DNA from: an uncultured Collinsella sp.
GTDB lineage: Bacteria > Actinomycetota > Coriobacteriia > Coriobacteriales > Coriobacteriaceae
Reading direction: 5' to 3'
Length of the DNA: 5,926 nt
Assembly (NCBI GenBank): GCA_900543845.1
Contig: UQTD01000091.1
Location: 1 to 5,926 of the forward strand
The notes under the pieces are model-generated. The model searched no databases, was not told the DNA's origin, and saw only the letters and a program-made list of their open reading frames with translations. Position 1 is the stretch's first letter. Each line of letters starts with the position of its first letter. Made by a program: the position numbers and the translations under genes. Positions 1 to 3,820 of the stretch are shown piece after piece.

Positions 1-2
1 AC

Positions 3-83
3 ACCGGCAACGCCGCGCCCGTGAGCGGCGGCGTGACCTCGGGCCCCGGCGGCATGATGCAAGCCGGTTCCGGCGCGCTGTAG
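3..83 (+). CDS. 3' end of an unidentified gene (partial, 26 codons)
   Basis: The frame starting at base 3 is open to a TAG at 81-83 and would encode a tail rich in Gly, Ala, Ser and Met, ending GGMMQAGSGAL. Third positions are almost all G or C, as in pepD. A small hairpin follows 25 bases later, which fits a gene end. One competing frame (starting at base 2) also stays open to 143, but it is Arg-rich in the way of an out-of-frame read of GC-rich DNA. The visible part is low-complexity and carries no domain, so I cannot name the product. Confidence 0.5.
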   Translation, partial: TGNAAPVSGGVTSGPGGMMQAGSGAL

Positions 84-108
84 GGCGTGGCGACAATTTG
101 ATACGCGC

Positions 109-140
109 AATCGAGGCGCTCTGGCAAGGGCACCTCGATT
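109..140 (+). terminator. Weak hairpin, possible terminator of the upstream gene
   Basis: AATCGAGG (109-116) pairs with CCTCGATT (133-140). After one C-A mismatch, four further pairs (118-121 with 128-131, one of them T-G) leave a six-base loop. It lies 25 bases after the upstream stop codon. Only a short T stretch follows (ATTTGT), so termination would be weak, and the structure could instead be an incidental or attenuating hairpin. Confidence 0.35.
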
Positions 141-160
141 TGTAGAGCTGCGAAGTTGTG

Positions 161-187
161 ACCGTTACGCTATGCGGTCCACCGTTA
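161..187 (+). repeat. Pair of direct repeats ACCGTTA upstream of pepD
   Basis: ACCGTTA occurs at 161-167 and again at 181-187, 20 bases apart start to start, close to two helical turns. The first copy also forms half of a short inverted repeat, GACCG (160-164) with CGGTC (175-179). Paired half-sites with this spacing are typical of operators, and this region is the only leader of pepD. No regulator is identified and the match is short, so chance is possible. A weak promoter-like pair, TTTATG (224-229) and TATACA (247-252) with 17-base spacing, lies downstream. Confidence 0.25.
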
Positions 188-285
188 GCCGATGATGCGA
201 GGGCGCTCGGCGTTTTCGACTGGTTTATGCACGTAAAGTCTGGGAATATACAAGGCGCATGTCTTATTGTCTAACCAGTTGCGCC

Positions 286-292
286 AAGGAGG
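286..292 (+). promoter_or_regulatory. Ribosome binding site of pepD
   Basis: AAGGAGG is a near-perfect anti-16S match four bases before the ATG at 297. It fixes the start at 297 rather than at an in-frame ATG 10 codons upstream (267), which has no comparable site and would add residues not seen in the family's usual N-terminus. Confidence 0.85.
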
Positions 293-296
293 CACC

Positions 297-1754
297 ATGG
301 ACTACAAGATTACTGGCTACGAGCCCGCCCAGCTGTTCCATTTCTTTGAGGAGATCAGCGCGATCCCCCGTGGGTCTGGCAACGAGAAGGGCATCAGCGA
401 TTTCCTGGTTGCGTTTGCCAAGGAGCGCGGCCTCGACGTGTATCAGGATGAGGTCTACAACGTCATCATTCGCAAGCCCGCATCTGCCGGCGCCGAGAAT
501 GCCCCGACCGTGATGCTGCAGGGCCACATCGACATGGTGTGCGACAAGCTGGGCTCCGTTGAGCACGACTTTACGACCGATGGTATCGACCTGGTCGTCA
601 AGGACGGCGTCCTCACCGCTAACGGCACCACGCTGGGCGCCGACAACGGTATCGCCGTCGCTCTGATGCTCACCGTGCTCAACGACGATTCGATTGCTCA
701 TCCGGCCCTCGAGTGCGTGTTCACCACCGACGAGGAGACTGGCCTGGTTGGCGCCGAGACGCTCGACAAGTCCCAGATTAGCGCCCGTACCATGATCAAC
801 CTCGATTCCGAGGAGGAGGGCGTGGCCACCGTCAGCTGCGCCGGCGGTGTCGTCGTTACCTACACCTGCCCGATCGTGCGCGACCACAAGACCGGCAGCA
901 CCCTTACGCTCGAGATCTCCGGCCTGCTGGGTGGTCACTCCGGCGCCGACATCCACCTGGAGCGCGGCAACGGCAACCTCATCATGGCCCGCATCATCGA
1001 TCGCCTGATGGTCGCCGGCGAGCCCGCCATCGTCAGCTTTAACGGCGGCACTAAGGACAACGCCATCAACCGTGAGTGCAAGGCCGAGCTGGTCTACGCT
1101 GATCACGCTGCCGCCGAGGCCGCGGCCCAGATTGCAAAGGGCATCATCGCCGACGTCACTGCCGAGCTCGAAGTCTTCGACCCCGGCTTTACCTGCACCG
1201 TCGAGATTGCCGACGACGCCGAGGTCGAGGCCATGGACCAGAAGTCCGCGCTTGCCCTCATCCGCGCCCTGCGTCTTGCCCCTAACGGCGTGATTCGCCG
1301 CAACGTCGCCACCGACGGCTCCGTCGAGGTTTCCTCCAACATCGGCGTGGTTGCCACCTCTGACGACCAGGTCAAGATTATGCTGTCCCCGCGCTCCTCG
1401 ATCACCTCGCTGCAGAACGAGTTCAAGGACCGCCTGCAGACGCTGGCCGATGTCTTGGGCTTCGACGCTAAGTTTGAGTTCGAGTATCCCGGTTGGAGCT
1501 ATGCCGAGCATTCGCCGGTCCGCGACATCTTTGTCGAGAGCTATCGCGAGCTCTTTGGCTCTGAGCTGCGCATCGAGTCCATTCACGCCGGCCTTGAGTG
1601 CGGCCTGTTTGCCGAAGCCCTGCACGGCCTGGACGCCATCGCCGTGGGCCCGACGCTCTCCGATGTCCACACCCCGGACGAGAGCATGGAGCTCGCTTCT
1701 GCCGAGCGCTTCTACGAGCTGCTCATCGACGTCCTCAAGCGCCTTGCTGCATAA
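297..1754 (+). CDS. pepD: PepD-type aminoacyl-histidine dipeptidase (M20 family metallopeptidase)
   Basis: A cytosolic zinc dipeptidase that hydrolyses dipeptides with a broad preference, including Xaa-His such as carnosine, and recycles amino acids from imported or degraded peptides. The product is 485 residues, the same length as E. coli PepD. The M20 metal site is visible: H77 and D79 in QGHIDM, bridging D116 in GADNG, catalytic E146 and ligand E147 in TDEETG, D170 in NLDSEEEG and H458 in DVHTPDE. Each sits three residues before its known PepD counterpart (H80, D82, D119, E149, E150, D173, H461). The lid or dimerisation domain lies roughly at 190-390, and GGHSGADIH is at 212-220. There is no signal peptide. 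Codons end overwhelmingly in G or C, unlike the genes further downstream. It appears monocistronic, with its own RBS and a strong terminator. Identification is secure. Exact substrate range is family knowledge. Confidence 0.95.
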   Translation: MDYKITGYEPAQLFHFFEEISAIPRGSGNEKGISDFLVAFAKERGLDVYQDEVYNVIIRKPASAGAENAPTVMLQGHIDMVCDKLGSVEHDFTTDGIDLVVKDGVLTANGTTLGADNGIAVALMLTVLNDDSIAHPALECVFTTDEETGLVGAETLDKSQISARTMINLDSEEEGVATVSCAGGVVVTYTCPIVRDHKTGSTLTLEISGLLGGHSGADIHLERGNGNLIMARIIDRLMVAGEPAIVSFNGGTKDNAINRECKAELVYADHAAAEAAAQIAKGIIADVTAELEVFDPGFTCTVEIADDAEVEAMDQKSALALIRALRLAPNGVIRRNVATDGSVEVSSNIGVVATSDDQVKIMLSPRSSITSLQNEFKDRLQTLADVLGFDAKFEFEYPGWSYAEHSPVRDIFVESYRELFGSELRIESIHAGLECGLFAEALHGLDAIAVGPTLSDVHTPDESMELASAERFYELLIDVLKRLAA

Positions 1755-1807
1755 AGGCTGCGCTAATAGCGATCCAAGTCACGTGCTGACAGATTGCAAA
1801 TGATCCG

Positions 1808-1850
1808 AGAGGGGTACCCGAGCTTTAGCGACGGGTGCCCCTCTTCTTTT
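1808..1850 (+). terminator. Intrinsic terminator of pepD
   Basis: A1808-G1820 pairs with C1832-T1844 in a 13-pair stem (one T-G pair) around an 11-base loop, followed by TTCTTTT. It lies 54 bases after the pepD stop. The GC-rich stem plus T-tract is a classic rho-independent terminator, and it marks the boundary between the housekeeping gene and the accessory DNA that follows. Confidence 0.92.
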
Positions 1851-1892
1851 GAGAAATGGGATATTGCCCGGCGTCTAACCCATATCACCCTT

Positions 1893-1920
1893 TAGTCAAT
1901 TTGGGACGTGTCTCTATAGT
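1893..1920 (+). promoter_or_regulatory. Possible sigma-70-like promoter
   Basis: TAGTCA (1893-1898, four of six to TTGACA) and TATAGT (1915-1920, five of six to TATAAT) are separated by 16 bases. It lies just ahead of the decayed coding zone and could be its former promoter. The assignment rests on consensus matching alone. Confidence 0.3.
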
Positions 1921-2330
1921 ATTGTCAACTCTCCCAGGACGAGCCTGCCCTCCTCGAGTCGCTCGGGAGGCTTGGCGTTGCAGAGACGGCGAGGCCGGAC
2001 GGGGATTACCTCTTCGTGATGGAGGGGAACCCCGGCACTGGAGGGCGACAGGGAAGCGCCTCGGGTGCAGCTATACAAGGGGGTTCATCCTTGACTCGCC
2101 CTCGATGCCCCTGCCCGTGCCGTCGGAGGTGCGAGCAGGGGTGAGGCGCAGGGTAGCCGAGGGTCTGCCGCGTCGCGGGGGAGCTCGGGGTCACCGTTTC
2201 GGCGGTGAACACGGCAGCTGCGTGGGAATCTGCGTGGGAATCGGGGATGGGGGCGGGTTCCGAAACGCCTGTGGAGAGGCCCCGTTGGGCGGGGACTATC
2301 CGTGACATTACGCACTGCGCTGTAACTTGA
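1920..2330 (+). pseudogene. Decayed coding region with a helix-turn-helix-like segment
   Basis: No single frame gives a convincing protein, yet protein-like pieces follow one another in different frames. In frame 0 (1932-2040) the sequence reads SQDEPALLESLGRLG, then DYLFVMEGNPGTG. In frame 2 (from about 2104) it reads MPLPVPSEVRAGVRRRVAEG. Back in frame 0 (about 2169-2330) it reads RVAGELGVTVSAVNTAAAW and ends in TGA at 2328-2330. The last two pieces together resemble the N-terminal HTH of a transposase or DNA-binding protein broken by a frameshift near the GGGGG run at 2176-2181. A forward ORF at 1856-2305 spans the area but mixes these frames and is Arg/Gly-rich, so I do not call it a gene. 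No terminal inverted repeats were found. The family is not recognised, and the pseudogene status is an inference. Confidence 0.35.
2219..2242 (+). repeat. Perfect 12-bp tandem duplication
   Basis: TGCGTGGGAATC is present twice without a gap (2219-2230 and 2231-2242). In frame 0 it duplicates four codons, giving AWESAWES, and keeps that frame. This is consistent with a slippage duplication inside the decayed coding region. Confidence 0.85.
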
Positions 2331-2358
2331 GAGAGGGAATGGTGGCTGCCGTTATAAT
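2327..2358 (+). promoter_or_regulatory. Possible promoter with perfect -10 box
   Basis: TATAAT (2353-2358) is an exact -10 consensus. TTGAGA (2327-2332) matches the -35 box at five of six, but the spacer is 20 bases, longer than the preferred 17. Transcription would start near 2365, inside the small ORF at 2339, and would serve the ORF at 2494. The unusual spacer keeps confidence low. Confidence 0.3.
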
Positions 2359-2497
2359 CGTGGTCTCTGCATTTTTGCTTTCGGCCGTGCTTGCTATGGC
2401 CTATGCGTATTGCTTCGCGGCTTCACGGACGATCGCGTGCGACGGGACACCTCCTGTTCATCCTGGTCATATCTCGCGCAATCATAGCGCGGAATGA
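2339..2497 (+). CDS. Possible small single-pass membrane protein (52 aa)
   Basis: An ATG at 2339, or a GTG at 2342 that is better spaced from the GAGAGGG at 2331-2337, opens a 52-codon frame. Residues 2-25 form one continuous hydrophobic helix (MVAAVIIVVSAFLLSAVLAM), followed by a short polar tail ending in HSAE. Its TGA overlaps the ATG of the next ORF in an ATGA arrangement, which would allow translational coupling. Caution is needed on two points. The +1 frame from 2448 to 2522 reads as another hydrophobic, protein-like stretch (GHLLFILVISRAIIARNEK, then IMEALE). The real gene may therefore have been a longer two-helix protein broken by a frameshift near 2445. No family is recognised. Confidence 0.4.
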   Translation: MVAAVIIVVSAFLLSAVLAMAYAYCFAASRTIACDGTPPVHPGHISRNHSAE

Positions 2498-2739
2498 GAA
2501 GATCATGGAAGCATTGGAGTGACTCCGATATCGAGAAGGGCGTCGGACCGCCATTGCCCAAGCGTAACGGCCAAGCGTTTTCGGCGATTGCCCGGCACCT
2601 CTTAGGGATATGGAGCGATTCGGACATTGTCTACATAGGTATTCCCGCTTACGGCGTTCGGGAATTGCGAGAACTCCGTCTAGACGGCATGGAGCGCTAT
2701 ATTCACGATGGCTTTGATGTAAGGCAGGTCGACTGCTGA
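2494..2739 (+). CDS. Hypothetical 81-aa protein with a duplicated WSDSDI motif
   Basis: The ORF starts at an ATG overlapping the stop of the preceding small ORF by four bases and ends in TGA at 2737-2739. The product is soluble and mixed in charge, with no membrane segment. The hexapeptide WSDSDI occurs at residues 8-13 and again at 40-45. In the DNA every degenerate codon of the two copies differs at its third base (AGT/AGC, GAC/GAT, TCC/TCG, GAT/GAC, ATC/ATT), which argues that this frame was translated and selected. Codon third positions are otherwise mixed, unlike pepD. The RBS is weak (GCGGA). It could be an intact small accessory protein or the end of a larger lost gene. I do not recognise it and assign no function. 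Confidence 0.42.
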   Translation: MRRSWKHWSDSDIEKGVGPPLPKRNGQAFSAIARHLLGIWSDSDIVYIGIPAYGVRELRELRLDGMERYIHDGFDVRQVDC

Positions 2740-2743
2740 GCAG

Positions 2744-2764
2744 CTGAGACCTGAGACCTGAGAC
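2744..2764 (+). repeat. CTGAGAC tandem repeat, three copies
   Basis: Three exact, contiguous copies of the 7-mer CTGAGAC occupy 2744-2750, 2751-2757 and 2758-2764. They fill the gap between the convergent stop codons of the 81-aa ORF and the abiH-like gene. A 7-base unit is a typical slippage tract and its copy number may vary between strains. Alternatively it marks a recombination junction at the end of the truncated abiH. Confidence 0.85.
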
Positions 2765-2766
2765 AA

Positions 2767-3414
2767 TTATTTCTCGAACGGATGAGAGCGCATCGAATCA
2801 CTCCCTGTGAAGAAAGATGAGGAGGCGGGCGGGCTTCTCTGTGGCCAGGATGAACTTGCGCTGCAGCTGACCGGAGAGTGTACGAAAACAAGATCGGATT
2901 CCCCCGCGGTGCCGTGGATGTGCAGTATCCTCTCTTGATCGATACCTAGTCGATCCTCGAGGATTTTCGTGTAGTTGAACGTTAGATACACGGCATCGCT
3001 TGTGTTCTCGATTAACCCGTCATCGTGGGCACGGCCGGCGGTATCGATTTTGCTTACCCAAGCGCTGAAGGTGCCCGAATCCTTTTCGGGTTGAGTTTTT
3101 TCCATGGCTTGGAGATGATAGTTCCACGATGCGCTTCGCTGCTCCCATTCATACTCGGAATCGCTATCGGGAATGATCAGATTGAATGTGTTCGTGAAGA
3201 GCGAGCCCGGGGCAAGCGCCCCGAGTGCGCTCTCGAAGTTCTTCCAGATGTCGCCTGGGCAGACCTCCTCGAGCAGGCCTGAGAGGGCGCTGTCGTGCTC
3301 GTTTAGGTACGCTAGATAGTCTAGGTAAGAACTTTTTATTCCGTAGTGCAGGTCGAATCCGTTGCCAATGATGTACAGGCATTCGGGGCGTGAAAGCGGT
3401 TGTATGGTTCCCAT
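2767..3414 (-). CDS. AbiH-like abortive infection protein, C-terminally truncated or frameshifted
   Basis: The N-terminus LYIIGNGFDLHYG (residues 13-25) is the hallmark of the AbiH family of phage abortive infection proteins. It is followed by SSYLDY and, further on, by VYLTFNYTKILE (142-153) and ILHIHG (163-168), which also recur in that family. AbiH proteins I know of continue well past the HIHG motif, usually as LIIGHG-type sequence and more helices. Here the product is only 215 residues. After DLVF (174-177) the sequence becomes Ser/Pro-rich and unstructured. The +1 frame of the same strand instead reads FRTLSGQLQRKF and so on to a stop at 2798-2800, which is much more protein-like. One base gained or lost in the TTTT run (plus-strand 2885-2888) would switch between them. 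The start ATG lacks a good Shine-Dalgarno. Codon use is less G/C-ending than pepD. Phage defence is family knowledge; activity of this short form is doubtful. Confidence 0.75.
   Translation of the reverse strand: MGTIQPLSRPECLYIIGNGFDLHYGIKSSYLDYLAYLNEHDSALSGLLEEVCPGDIWKNFESALGALAPGSLFTNTFNLIIPDSDSEYEWEQRSASWNYHLQAMEKTQPEKDSGTFSAWVSKIDTAGRAHDDGLIENTSDAVYLTFNYTKILEDRLGIDQERILHIHGTAGESDLVFVHSPVSCSASSSWPQRSPPASSSFFTGSDSMRSHPFEK
2798..2887 (-). pseudogene. Out-of-frame C-terminal tail of the abiH-like gene
   Basis: Read on the minus strand from 2887, this frame gives 29 residues (FRTLSGQLQRKF ... LLIFLHRE) and a TGA. It alternates basic and hydrophobic residues as a real helix would, while the annotated AbiH frame over the same bases is a Ser/Pro string. 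It overlaps the AbiH F177 codon and is one base out of step with it. It is either the true AbiH end before a one-base indel in the T run, or the remnant of another gene joined here. I cannot distinguish these from one sequence. Confidence 0.4.
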
Positions 3415-3820
3415 GCTGCAACTTTCGCCGGATTTCGGTCGTTACCCTGTGACGTACGGACAGTCTGTGGTCTCCGCCTCCCTGATACTTTAGTCCAAGA
3501 GCGGCAGTTGAATTGACGGCTTCGCTGTTTTTATGTCGTCGGATTGCAGCCGGATGGAAAGACCTTTGCGCTTCAAAGGGGCTGGTGGCTGTGTGGTGTA
3601 TGCGGGCTGCTCCTGTGGCCTGATTAGCTCCGATGACGCGAGACGGGTTCAGTGCGTTTCCTGCGAGGGTGCTTTAGGCCCTGCCGTATCTGCGATATTG
3701 CACCCAAGTTTTGCCGCCTTTGGTAGTTAGCGCCCAGGACCCGCGGTTTTGTTTCCAGTGAGGTAAATTCAAGGAGTAAAATCAGCAGGTACATTGCGAC
3801 GAAATAGGCAGGGCAAACCC
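3415..3820. promoter_or_regulatory. Divergent intergenic region between abiH-like and PHP-ATPase genes
   Basis: These 406 bases separate two divergently transcribed genes and must hold both promoters. Towards the PHP-ATPase, TAAAAT (3777-3782, five of six to the -10 consensus) has a poor -35 candidate, TTTCCA (3752-3757), 19 bases upstream. The stronger AAGGAG at 3771-3776 is too far from any start codon to serve translation. A six-pair hairpin, CCTTTG (3563-3568) with CAAAGG (3574-3579), lies in the middle. No convincing promoter is seen for abiH. A 65-codon forward ORF at 3533-3730 is Cys-rich (CSCG and CVSCEG) but has no RBS. I see no tRNA, repeat array or insertion sequence here. Confidence 0.5.
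3807..3813 (+). promoter_or_regulatory. Probable ribosome binding site of the PHP-ATPase gene
   Basis: GGCAGGG lies seven bases before the ATG at 3821 and is the only purine-rich element at suitable distance from a start codon. A TTG nine codons upstream (3794) is also in frame, but its nearest Shine-Dalgarno, AAGGAG, is 17 bases away. This favours the ATG. Confidence 0.5.

Noticed and set aside
264..1670. Long minus-strand ORF (468 codons) opposite pepD
   Set aside because: It is the antisense shadow of a gene with strong G/C third-position bias, which removes antisense stop codons. Its product is repetitive in Gly, Val, Asp and Ala, has no recognisable domain, and has no RBS. The sense protein has all catalytic residues of PepD.
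1351..1803. Forward 150-codon ORF overlapping the pepD 3' end
   Set aside because: It is Ser/Arg/Pro-rich and out of frame with pepD, typical of a frame-shifted read of GC-rich coding DNA.
1856..2305. Forward 149-codon ORF after the pepD terminator, as an intact gene
   Set aside because: It is Arg/Gly-rich, lacks an RBS, and the most protein-like stretches over the same DNA lie partly in another frame. It is treated as part of a decayed region.
2006..2308. Minus-strand 100-codon ORF in the decayed region
   Set aside because: It is Pro/His/Arg-rich with no domain and no RBS, and it overlaps better forward-frame signals.
3794..3820. TTG at 3794 as start of the PHP-ATPase gene
   Set aside because: It would add MRRNRQGKP, but its nearest Shine-Dalgarno is 17 bases away, while the ATG at 3821 has GGCAGGG at seven bases.
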